From Clostridia bacterium (GTDB lineage: Bacteria; Bacillota; Clostridia; Lutisporales; Lutisporaceae): DNA of 6,253 bases. The DNA lies in NCBI GenBank assembly GCA_029256365.1, contig JAQSYB010000122.1, positions 1 to 6,253 on the forward strand. Reading direction: 5' to 3'. The translations under genes and the position numbers were made by a program. Positions 1 through 5,008 of this stretch are shown here, one piece after another. Positions within the stretch are counted from its first letter, which is position 1. The number at the start of each line of letters is the position of its first letter. The notes beneath the pieces are model-generated. The model was not told the DNA's origin. It made no database searches and was given only the letters and a program-made list of their open reading frames with translations.

Positions 1-1
1 G

Positions 2-199
2 GAATTGGCAAATATTAAAATTAGTCAGCCTGCCCATCGGGCGTTGCAAGCAGCGGGCATTGAGACATTGAATCAGTTGGCGCAGTATAGTGAAAAAGAA
101 CTGTTGGCACTCCATGGATTTGGACCCAAAGCAATACGCATTTTAAGCAGCGTTCTTGCTGAATGTGGTCTTTCTTTCAAGGTAGAGAGTAGGAAATAA
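2..199 (+). CDS. Small helix-hairpin-helix DNA-binding protein (RNA polymerase alpha-CTD-like), 5' end probably cut by window edge
   Basis: The visible 64-66 residues make up one compact helical domain. The centre carries a helix-hairpin-helix signature, LLALHGFGPKAI, preceded by a helix with the pattern AGIETLNQLAQYSEKEL, and the end reads LSFKVESRK. This is the layout of short bacterial proteins related to the C-terminal domain of the RNA polymerase alpha subunit and to other HhH DNA-binding modules, usually about 60-75 residues. A TTG codon at 5-7 could serve as a start. However, the frame is open to the left edge, no ribosome binding site is visible and such proteins normally have a few more N-terminal residues, so I treat the gene as 5'-partial. 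Non-specific DNA binding is the family expectation; the target and physiological role are unknown. A terminator follows immediately, so it ends its transcription unit. Confidence 0.75.
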   Translation, partial: ELANIKISQPAHRALQAAGIETLNQLAQYSEKELLALHGFGPKAIRILSSVLAECGLSFKVESRK

Positions 200-207
200 G
201 TTTCAAT

Positions 208-243
208 ACCTCTGTTGAATTAACAACAGAGGTTTGTTTTTTA
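208..243 (+). terminator. Intrinsic terminator after the HhH gene
   Basis: A perfect 10-bp stem (ACCTCTGTTG, 208-217, with CAACAGAGGT, 224-233) closes a 6-nt loop, AATTAA, and is followed by the T-rich run TTGTTTTTTA. It starts 9 nt after the stop codon of the HhH gene. This is a classic rho-independent terminator on the plus strand. Confidence 0.9.
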
Positions 244-258
244 TAGATGCTATGAAAG

Positions 259-284
259 TTTACAAACATAAGGTATCATAAAAT
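259..284 (+). promoter_or_regulatory. Tentative promoter for the toroid-protein gene
   Basis: TTTACA (259-264) resembles a -35 box and TAAAAT (279-284) a -10 box, but the spacer is only 14 bp, shorter than the usual 16-18. Because a terminator closes the previous gene, a promoter must lie between about 244 and 300. This is the best candidate there and it is not strong. Confidence 0.25.
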
Positions 285-314
285 TAAGGCTAGGAACTAG
301 AAAGGGGTATAAGT

Positions 315-1196
315 ATGGATCATGCGCTGCTGCTTAAAATGGAATATGATAAAGGGACAGAGCTGACTGATGAAGCAATAAACAGTCTTCTTTATTCATC
401 TGAATTAATTCAGTCTCTTACAAGTGAACATTCTAAGAATTCACTGTTTCCCATATGGCGATTATTGGCTCTTTCAGAGATACCTTATGCCGGAAAGCTA
501 AAGTATACGCAGGACCTGATGCAATATGTAGAGAAAACATTTGCGACATCAGATGGATTTTCAATAACCGGAAAAAGTGAAGATATATTACCTTGTTATA
601 ATGCAATGCTTGTGGAAGCATATTCAAAGCTAGGATATGCCGACAACTATTATGTAAAACGTGCCATTGAATGGATAAAGAATTATCAAGTGTTTGAAAG
701 AAACCAAAAGAGTCTATGGAATGGTGTAGGAACTACAAAATATGGTGGTTGTTTAAAATCTACGCCTTGCTATATTGGAATTGCAAAGTCAGTCAAAGCA
801 TTGCTGTATCACTACAATGCATCTATGGAACAGGACGAGAAAGCTATGGAAATAATCGAAAAAGGCACAGAATACTTATTACAGCATAATCTGTATCAGC
901 GATTAACAAATAAGAAACCTATTACAAAGCATATATTGGATATCGCATATCCCCAGTCTTATCAGCTGAATATTATTGAACTGCTTGATATTGCCTATAT
1001 GACAAGGAACATGAATCACCCACATGTAAAACCTGCTGTCGAGTTTATAAAAAGCAAAAAAACGAAGGATGGAAATTGGAAGATTAATTATATCTATAAG
1101 GCCGATGGATTTATAAGCTTCGATAAGCGCGGAGCAAAGGGAGAATGGGTTAGTTACTTGTTGGAAAAATACCTTAGCCAAATGATATTAGAATAA
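315..1196 (+). CDS. Prenyltransferase/squalene-cyclase-like alpha/alpha-toroid protein, function unknown
   Basis: A 293-residue soluble, all-helical protein with no signal peptide or membrane segment. Helical repeats with the spacing of the terpenoid cyclase/prenyltransferase toroid are visible: residues ~88-126 (ILPCYNAMLVEAYSKLGY, then VKRAIEWIKNYQ), ~144-165 (GGCLKSTPCYIGIAKSVKAL), ~181-230 (GTEYLLQHNLYQR, then AYPQSYQLNIIELLDIAY) and ~238-287 (AVEFIKSKKTKDGNWK, then GEWVSYLLEKYL). The pattern matches a family common in Clostridia, usually annotated as hypothetical, 'squalene cyclase' or, misleadingly, 'NifH'. The DXDD acid motif of squalene-hopene cyclases is absent, and I cannot identify the Asp/Cys/His zinc site of protein prenyltransferases. 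Enzymatic activity should therefore not be assumed. The start is set by AAAGGGG at 301-307, 7 nt before ATG. The next gene follows after 46 nt without a terminator, so co-transcription is likely. Confidence 0.75.
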   Translation: MDHALLLKMEYDKGTELTDEAINSLLYSSELIQSLTSEHSKNSLFPIWRLLALSEIPYAGKLKYTQDLMQYVEKTFATSDGFSITGKSEDILPCYNAMLVEAYSKLGYADNYYVKRAIEWIKNYQVFERNQKSLWNGVGTTKYGGCLKSTPCYIGIAKSVKALLYHYNASMEQDEKAMEIIEKGTEYLLQHNLYQRLTNKKPITKHILDIAYPQSYQLNIIELLDIAYMTRNMNHPHVKPAVEFIKSKKTKDGNWKINYIYKADGFISFDKRGAKGEWVSYLLEKYLSQMILE

Positions 1197-1242
1197 GTGT
1201 TAGGCATCTGCTTGGGAGAGGGAAAGTAAGAAAGGAAGTAAT

Positions 1243-1746
1243 ATGAATATATTAGATTATAAAAAGCCGGCATTTTGGATTTCTGTAGTGGTGATTATTG
1301 CAGTGATTATAAGTGTAAGAGGACTTATGATAAATCTGCCAAAAGAACAATTAGAAGAAAAGAATATTTCACAAAACCAAGAAAATCATCTTATAGGATA
1401 TATTTCAAAATTTGAAGGTGACAAAACCAATGCAACCTTTTACTTGGATCAAATTGAATGGTTGACGGAAGACGATGAAGAAAGGCTTAAGGAACTGAAT
1501 ATAAATACAGATGATTTGCCAAATGGGTTCTATATACACAATCCCGAAAGCAATACCACGTATTTTGAGACAACGGATGAAACGCAATACAGTATTGTCG
1601 AGTTAGGAGAAACAGTCTCCATTAAATCTGTTGCCATAGAGGAGTTTACTCAGTATCTTAGTCAATATTCGGATTATAGCCCACCCTTTCGGATTGTAAC
1701 AAAAGATGGATATGTACAGAGCATTACAGAACAATATTTGCCATAG
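1243..1746 (+). CDS. Small membrane-anchored extracytoplasmic protein, function unknown
   Basis: 167 residues. A short N-terminus with lysines at 7 and 8 precedes one hydrophobic segment at ~11-31. This predicts a signal anchor with the acidic remainder outside the cell. There is no lipobox cysteine. The N-terminal pattern NILDYKKPAFW is one I associate with membrane-anchored proteins of clostridial genomes, some of them encoded near BlaR1-type sensors. The soluble part has a recognisable but unnamed pattern: GYISKFEGD (52-60), LDQIEWLTEDDEERLKEL (68-85), LPNGFYIHN (92-100) and a C-terminal PPFRIVTKDGYVQSITEQY (147-165), which looks like a small beta-rich domain. GAAAGGA at 1230-1236 lies 6 nt before the ATG. 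It probably shares a transcript with the toroid-protein gene upstream. No catalytic motif is visible and no function is assigned. Confidence 0.7.
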   Translation: MNILDYKKPAFWISVVVIIAVIISVRGLMINLPKEQLEEKNISQNQENHLIGYISKFEGDKTNATFYLDQIEWLTEDDEERLKELNINTDDLPNGFYIHNPESNTTYFETTDETQYSIVELGETVSIKSVAIEEFTQYLSQYSDYSPPFRIVTKDGYVQSITEQYLP

Positions 1747-1750
1747 GATG

Positions 1751-1791
1751 GGAATCCATAACTATGGTTAGATGGCCTTCGCCATTGTTCC
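1751..1791 (+). other. Compact potential three-way-junction structure downstream of the membrane-protein gene
   Basis: Three nested stems can form. An outer stem pairs GGAAT (1751-1755) with GTTCC (1787-1791). Inside it are two hairpins, CCAT/ATGG (1756-1759 with 1764-1767) and ATGGC/GCCAT (1772-1776 with 1781-1785), each with a 4-nt loop. There is no U-tract, so it is not a standard terminator. It starts 4 nt after the stop codon. Stems this short can arise by chance. Confidence 0.3.
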
Positions 1792-1841
1792 GATAGATTT
1801 GTATTGAGCTTAAAAAGAAATCGATAAAATGAATTGCCTTC

Positions 1842-1872
1842 TTGACCCTAGCATTATGTAAGACTATATAAT
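1842..1872 (+). promoter_or_regulatory. MerR-type promoter and probable autoregulatory operator
   Basis: TTGACC (1842-1847, -35) and a perfect TATAAT (1867-1872, -10) are separated by 19 bp, the lengthened spacer typical of promoters that MerR-family activators remodel. Inside the spacer is a partial dyad around CATTATG (1852-1858), with outer matching pairs CT/AG (1848-1849 with 1861-1862). It lies 31 bp upstream of the regulator's ATG, so autoregulation is the natural reading. Confidence 0.7.
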
Positions 1873-1902
1873 GATAATACATAAGAAAAAGGGGTGGTAA
1901 AC

Positions 1903-2721
1903 ATGCTGAAAATTGGAGACTTTTCAAGGCTAGCAAATACATCAATCCGAATGCTCAGGCATTATGATGAAATTGACTTGCTCAAACCTATAACCATTGA
2001 TCAAAATACCGGATATCGATACTACAATGTGCATCAGCTAGATATTATAAATCAAATTTCCAATTACAAGGAACTAGGAATTTCACTTGCAGGCATTAGA
2101 GAAATCTTAGAAAGCAATGGCGAGTTAGATTTCATTCAGAAATTCATGAAGATTCGTATGGTTGAACTTAATGAAGAAAGCCAAAAAATAAAAAAGCAAA
2201 TGTCTCTATTGGAAAATACAATTCATAATCTAGGCAAGGACACCGGCCGCTTGAAATACGCAGTCGTATTAAAGACGATACCTGGAAGGGAAGTAATCTC
2301 TTTGAGAAAAATAATACCATCTCGAGAGGAAGAAGGCATGCTGTGGGGAGAACTAGATCAAGAGATTATCAAGCAAAAGCTCTCTTTATCTAAAGACTGT
2401 CACGCACTAGCAATCTATCATGATGATGAGTATAAGGATATCGATATCGATGTTGAAATACAGACAGCTATTAACGGTGCTGGAAAAGATAGTGACCATG
2501 TAAAATTCTTGACTACCCCTGAGCGAAAGGTTGTTTCTGTTACATTCAGAGGAAGCTACGATCAACGACCTCAAGTATCCAAAGCAATTGCAGATTGGCT
2601 CGAAGCTTCGGATTATGTGATGGACGGTCCAATGATTAACATTTTTCATGTAACACCATATGAAACTCCTGAACCACAAAACTGGATAACAGAAGTTTGC
2701 TATACTGTGACAAGTAAATAA
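1903..2721 (+). CDS. MerR-family transcriptional regulator with GyrI-like effector-binding domain
   Basis: 272 residues, the usual size of BmrR/TipA-like regulators. Residues 1-70 form the MerR winged helix-turn-helix (MLKIGDFSRLANTSIRMLRH, then DEIDLLKP and NTGYRYYNVHQL). A coiled-coil dimerisation helix occupies ~80-112. Residues ~118-270 form a GyrI-like (SRPBCC-type) effector domain with the hallmarks FRGSYD, ADWLEASDY, GPMINIFHVTPYETP and a C-terminal TEVCY. Its Glu264 corresponds to the acidic residue that contacts cationic drugs in BmrR-type proteins. I chose ATG 1903 over the in-frame GTG at 1894 because MLKIGDFS is the canonical MerR start, and AAAGGGG (1888-1894) then lies 8 nt upstream, whereas GTG 1894 would sit inside that site. 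It likely binds an amphipathic or cationic small molecule and activates its own promoter. No efflux pump or other obvious target lies beside it. Confidence 0.92.
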   Translation: MLKIGDFSRLANTSIRMLRHYDEIDLLKPITIDQNTGYRYYNVHQLDIINQISNYKELGISLAGIREILESNGELDFIQKFMKIRMVELNEESQKIKKQMSLLENTIHNLGKDTGRLKYAVVLKTIPGREVISLRKIIPSREEEGMLWGELDQEIIKQKLSLSKDCHALAIYHDDEYKDIDIDVEIQTAINGAGKDSDHVKFLTTPERKVVSVTFRGSYDQRPQVSKAIADWLEASDYVMDGPMINIFHVTPYETPEPQNWITEVCYTVTSK

Positions 2722-2733
2722 GTGATAGAAAAT

Positions 2734-2784
2734 GACCGTTGATCAAGGAAAGAGTATATCCCTTGGTTGGCGGTCTTTTGGTTT
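2734..2784 (+). terminator. Intrinsic terminator after the MerR gene
   Basis: A 15-bp stem pairs 2734-2748 (GACCGTTGATCAAGG) with 2761-2775 (CCTTGGTTGGCGGTC), including four G-U pairs, around a 12-nt loop. TTTTGGTTT follows. It begins 12 nt after the stop codon. The wobble pairs make it work mainly on the plus-strand transcript. Confidence 0.85.
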
Positions 2785-2830
2785 ATTGATATAGATTGAA
2801 GGCCGAATAAATGATATGAACAACATGCTT

Positions 2831-2888
2831 TTGGCGGCATATTATATATAGATATGCAATAAATAGATTATTGCCAATAGGATAATCT
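2831..2888. promoter_or_regulatory. A+T-rich leader with two dyads upstream of the STAY-GREEN gene
   Basis: Two inverted repeats are visible: GCATAT/ATATGC (2837-2842 with 2852-2857) and AGATTAT/ATAATCT (2865-2871 with 2882-2888). The loop of the second contains a smaller dyad, TATTG/CAATA (2870-2874 with 2876-2880). TTGGCG (2831-2836) with TATGCA (2853-2858) at 16 bp is a weak promoter candidate. The terminator upstream means the gene needs its own promoter somewhere in 2785-2900. The dyads may be operators, but no known consensus is recognised. Confidence 0.3.
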
Positions 2889-2914
2889 GAAATATAAATA
2901 GTGAGGTGTGGGAA

Positions 2915-3406
2915 GTGGGAAAATTAAACCCTGAAAAGCTCAATGTAGAATTTAGAACTGGGACAACACCTACGGAACCAATAATAGGACGAAAATATAC
3001 CTTGACACATTCGGATATAACAGCTGAGCTATTTTTAACAATAGGTCTTGAATATGCATATGACAAGATTAGTAAAATGAGAGATGAGGTTCTTGCTGAG
3101 TGGGGAAGTTATAATGGAACTCTATTTTTGCTTGTATATGTGTACGTAGATGGCGAACTCGGAGCTGGTTTATCGGCGATACGCAATGAGATTTTTAGAC
3201 GTGAATTGCCATTGGCGCTGGAAGCAATCAGATACGGAGATAGACAATTATTTATGAAATATCCTCAACTGGATCATATACCAATCTGGATATATTTTGA
3301 CTCGACAAATCCCGAGTACAACAAGCTTGAGAAATGGGGTACTCCAAGTGACTATCTGTATTCAAATGATAGTAACACCATTCTTCAATCAATGGGGGAT
3401 CGCTAA
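2915..3406 (+). CDS. STAY-GREEN (SGR) family protein, Mg-dechelatase-like
   Basis: 163 residues spanning the whole staygreen domain: KLNPEKLNVEF (3-13), PTEPIIGRKYTLTHSD (19-34), ELFLTIGLEY (38-47), MRDEVLAEW (55-63), LVYVYVDGE, RRELPLALEAIRYGDRQLF and the C-terminal KWGTPSDY. The plant members remove Mg from chlorophyll a. Bacterial homologues occur in non-photosynthetic species, and some have been reported to be active on chlorophyll in vitro; their natural substrate is unsettled. From memory, conserved His and Asp residues corresponding to the THSD motif (His32, Asp34 here) matter for activity. The start is GTG 2915 with GAGGTG (2903-2908) 6 nt upstream. The alternative GTG 2906 overlaps that site and would add three unconserved residues. 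No tetrapyrrole genes are nearby. It is a single-gene unit with a terminator on each side and is cytosolic, with no signal peptide. Confidence 0.88.
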   Translation: MGKLNPEKLNVEFRTGTTPTEPIIGRKYTLTHSDITAELFLTIGLEYAYDKISKMRDEVLAEWGSYNGTLFLLVYVYVDGELGAGLSAIRNEIFRRELPLALEAIRYGDRQLFMKYPQLDHIPIWIYFDSTNPEYNKLEKWGTPSDYLYSNDSNTILQSMGDR

Positions 3407-3410
3407 AATA

Positions 3411-3451
3411 AAAAATCCATGGATTACTTTAGGAGTAACCCATGGATTTTT
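3411..3451. terminator. Strong bidirectional terminator between the convergent STAY-GREEN and uracil permease genes
   Basis: AAAAATCCATGG (3411-3422) pairs with CCATGGATTTTT (3440-3451). One mismatch then leads to a further 5-bp stem, TTACT/AGTAA (3424-3428 with 3434-3438), and a 5-nt loop. A-rich sequence on the left and T-rich sequence on the right give a U-tract on either strand. It therefore ends both the plus-strand STAY-GREEN transcript and the minus-strand permease transcript, whose stop codon is 15 nt away. Confidence 0.93.
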
Positions 3452-3465
3452 TTATATGAACCTTA

Positions 3466-4746
3466 TTAAGCTTTCTTCGCTGTTGGTACTATCATGTTAA
3501 GGACTGTGTTTAATACCACTCCTGCTATGGCAGCTAAGCTTAGGCCTGTAATTGAAACAGTTTCAGTTATCTTTATTCCGATGTTAATACCAGTCATACT
3601 TTGGAAGTAGGAGCCCCACAACCCTAATACGATTACTACTATCATTACAATAACATTTACCGCATTGAATTGTACCTTGTTATTCTTTATCGTTTGTACA
3701 CCCACAAGAGCAATCATTGAGAATAGCATCATGCTTATGCCACCCATAACTGGAGTGGGTATCGTTCCAAGGAAACCACCAATCTTCGCTACAAATCCGA
3801 GGACGATGGCAAATACTGCAGCTAATCTTAATATTGATGGATCATAGTTCTTTGTTAACGCTAGAACTCCAGTGTTCTCACCATAGGTTGTATTAGCTGG
3901 TCCCCCAATGAAACCGGCTAATAGTGTTGCAAGTCCATCGCCAAGAAGCGTTCTGTTTAGTCCTGGATCCTTAATAAAATCTTGACCTACAACTTGACCA
4001 TTTGTTGTGATATCACCAACGTGCTCCATGAAAACTGCAAGTACTACTGGAGCAAGAACTGCTATAGCAGGTAAGCTGAACTTTGGCAGTGTGAATGCTG
4101 GAATTGCAAGCAGCGGTGCATTTACGAAGGAAGATGGGTCTACTTGTCCAATTATCTGTGCTACCAAATAACCTACCACTACAGCAATTAATATTGATAG
4201 CTGCTTTACAAAACCCTTACCAAAGAAGGTTATTGTAAGTGCGGTACCAAGTGTTATTATAGCTAGTACAAAGTTTCCACTGGCCATGCCGAATGCTACA
4301 GGTACAAGGTTTAATCCTATAACGATAATCATTGCCCCTATTACATGGGATGGAAGATATTTCTTTATAAAATCAATTCCGATTTTTCTAATTATAAAAG
4401 ATGCTAATACATATATCAGACCTGCAATTACGATACCACCTTGCGCATATGCAAGATCACCATTGTGTGCTTCTTTCACGGCAATTATTCCACCAATGAA
4501 GGCAAAGGAAGAGCCTAAGAAAACAGGAACCTTTTTCTTGGTTACTGCGTGAAATACAAGGGTACCTAATCCTGCTGATACCAATGCAACAGATGGATTT
4601 AATCCTGTAAGAATTGGTACCAATACAGTAGCACCAAACATTGCAATAAGATGTTGAAGTGCAAGAATCACTTTCTTTGATAAAGCTAGCAAATTGCTGT
4701 TTCCTGAAGTTTTGATTTCATGTTTTGTTAATACATTCTCTGTCAT
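3466..4746 (-). CDS. uraA: Uracil permease, NCS2/NAT family (UraA/PyrP)
   Basis: A 426-residue integral membrane protein, near the ~430 usual for UraA. It has the many hydrophobic segments expected of the 14-helix 7+7 inverted-repeat fold and imports uracil by proton symport. Family landmarks are in place: QHLIAMFGATVLVP (31-44), GSSFAFIGG (78-86), MEHVGD with Glu241, and the NAT signature GENTGVLALTK with Glu290. Glu241 and Glu290 are the uracil-contacting residues in E. coli UraA, and the numbering coincides. This favours uracil over xanthine or urate. The start ATG (complement of 4744-4746) has TAGGAGGA (4753-4760) 7 nt upstream. The gene is a single-gene unit. Its long leader carries a PyrR attenuator and a second PyrR-like element that can occlude the Shine-Dalgarno site, consistent with pyrimidine salvage control. 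In Bacillus the same gene is named pyrP. Confidence 0.95.
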   Translation of the reverse strand: MTENVLTKHEIKTSGNSNLLALSKKVILALQHLIAMFGATVLVPILTGLNPSVALVSAGLGTLVFHAVTKKKVPVFLGSSFAFIGGIIAVKEAHNGDLAYAQGGIVIAGLIYVLASFIIRKIGIDFIKKYLPSHVIGAMIIVIGLNLVPVAFGMASGNFVLAIITLGTALTITFFGKGFVKQLSILIAVVVGYLVAQIIGQVDPSSFVNAPLLAIPAFTLPKFSLPAIAVLAPVVLAVFMEHVGDITTNGQVVGQDFIKDPGLNRTLLGDGLATLLAGFIGGPANTTYGENTGVLALTKNYDPSILRLAAVFAIVLGFVAKIGGFLGTIPTPVMGGISMMLFSMIALVGVQTIKNNKVQFNAVNVIVMIVVIVLGLWGSYFQSMTGINIGIKITETVSITGLSLAAIAGVVLNTVLNMIVPTAKKA

Positions 4747-4754
4747 AATAAATC

Positions 4755-4780
4755 CTCCTAAATTTTTATAAATTGAGGAG
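4755..4780 (-). promoter_or_regulatory. Hairpin sequestering the uraA Shine-Dalgarno sequence
   Basis: On the minus-strand RNA, CTCCTCAATTT (4780 down to 4770) pairs with AAATTTAGGAG (4765 down to 4755) as two 5-bp blocks separated by one C-U mismatch, with a 4-nt loop. The 3' arm contains the AGGAG of the uraA ribosome binding site, so forming this hairpin should block translation initiation. Confidence 0.6.
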
Positions 4781-4800
4781 AAGAGTTTGCTCTTTTCCCC
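4775..4800 (-). promoter_or_regulatory. Anti-sequestor hairpin, alternative to the Shine-Dalgarno-blocking hairpin
   Basis: In the minus-strand RNA, GGGGAAAAGAG (4800 down to 4790... read from the PyrR-site side as 4800-4790) pairs with CTCTTCTCCTC (4785-4775) around a CAAA loop, with one mismatch in 11 positions. It uses the same CTCCTC that the sequestering hairpin needs, so the two cannot coexist. Its GGGG (4800-4797) is also the 3' foot of the second PyrR-loop hairpin, so PyrR binding there would weaken it. No U-tract follows, so it is not a terminator. Confidence 0.5.
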
Positions 4801-4831
4801 TTTTCAGCCTCACCGAGCTAATTTAAAGGTG
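4797..4831 (-). promoter_or_regulatory. Second PyrR-binding-loop-like element, proximal to the uraA start
   Basis: The minus-strand core AGCTCGGTGAGGCT (4819-4806) matches 12 of 14 positions of the PyrR consensus ARUCCNGNGAGGYU. The two differences are the swapped UC to CU. A lower stem CCTTT/AAAGG (4829-4825 with 4803-4799) and a purine-rich 5' bulge AAA (4824-4822) give the expected PyrR loop architecture. It lies downstream of the leader terminator and about 50 nt before the start codon, a position fit for translational rather than transcriptional control. Confidence 0.65.
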
Positions 4832-4856
4832 ATTATCCAGAAATCATTTTTTTCAA

Positions 4857-4887
4857 TAAAAAAGACTTCTTGCGCTAGCAAGAAGTC
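4857..4887 (-). terminator. Leader terminator of the uraA PyrR attenuator
   Basis: In the minus-strand RNA a perfect 10-bp stem, GACTTCTTGC/GCAAGAAGTC (4887-4878 with 4873-4864), has the loop TAGC and is followed by TTTTTT (4863-4858). It lies between the proposed promoter and the uraA coding region. An alternative pairing of its 5' arm and loop, TCTTGCTAGC (4883-4874), with GCTGGCAAGA (4935-4926) forms the antiterminator. Confidence 0.93.
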
Positions 4888-4923
4888 ACACATATCCAAT
4901 CATGATGTGAAATTGATAATGTT

Positions 4924-4958
4924 TATCTTGCCAGCCTCTCAGGACTGTTTTAAAGATA
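4924..4958 (-). promoter_or_regulatory. PyrR-binding loop (anti-antiterminator) of the uraA attenuator
   Basis: The minus-strand core AGTCCTGAGAGGCT (4946-4933) matches the PyrR recognition consensus ARUCCNGNGAGGYU at all 14 positions. A 6-bp lower stem, TATCTT/AAGATA (4958-4953 with 4929-4924), and a purine-rich 5' bulge complete the hairpin. Its 3' half contains GCTGGCAAGA (4935-4926), which can instead pair over 10 bp, with one G-U, with the terminator's 5' arm. In the known mechanism PyrR with UMP stabilises this hairpin and frees the terminator; low UMP favours the antiterminator and permease expression. Confidence 0.93.
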
Positions 4959-4976
4959 CTCAACTATTCTGTTTTT

Positions 4977-5008
4977 ATTATATTATCACGTTTATGAGAC
5001 AGGCGCAA
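4977..5008 (-). promoter_or_regulatory. Probable uraA promoter (minus strand)
   Basis: On the minus strand TTGCGC (5008-5003) is 17 bp from TAATAT (4985-4980), which is preceded by the extended -10 dinucleotide TG. An overlapping consensus TATAAT sits at 4982-4977. Transcription would begin about 10-15 nt before the first PyrR loop, the short 5' lead expected for this attenuator type. The exact -10 is uncertain. Confidence 0.5.

Noticed and set aside
433..1181. Minus-strand open frames inside the toroid-protein gene
   Set aside because: They are antisense shadows of a well-supported coding region, with no ribosome binding sites or recognisable products.
1894..1902. GTG 1894 as the start of the MerR regulator
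   Set aside because: It falls within the AAAGGGGTGG ribosome binding site, and MerR proteins canonically start at M-L-K-I-G-D-F, which is ATG 1903.
1724..1945. Minus-strand 73-codon frame across the MerR promoter region
   Set aside because: It overlaps the promoter, operator and start of the MerR gene, and its product is unlike any known protein.
2906..2914. GTG 2906 as the start of the STAY-GREEN gene
   Set aside because: It overlaps the GAGGTG ribosome binding site and has no ribosome binding site of its own. GTG 2915 gives proper spacing and the family-like N-terminus.
3297..3500. 67-codon plus-strand frame overlapping the end of the STAY-GREEN gene
   Set aside because: It runs through the bidirectional terminator and into the permease gene, with no ribosome binding site. 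It is an out-of-frame shadow.
4775..4800. Second intrinsic terminator before uraA
   Set aside because: The hairpin is good but the following minus-strand sequence, AATTTATAAAAATT, is not a U-tract. An anti-sequestor role fits better.
4747..4987. Purine riboswitch upstream of the NCS2 permease
   Set aside because: NCS2 permeases are sometimes under guanine riboswitches, but no purine-aptamer core was found, whereas two PyrR loops are evident.
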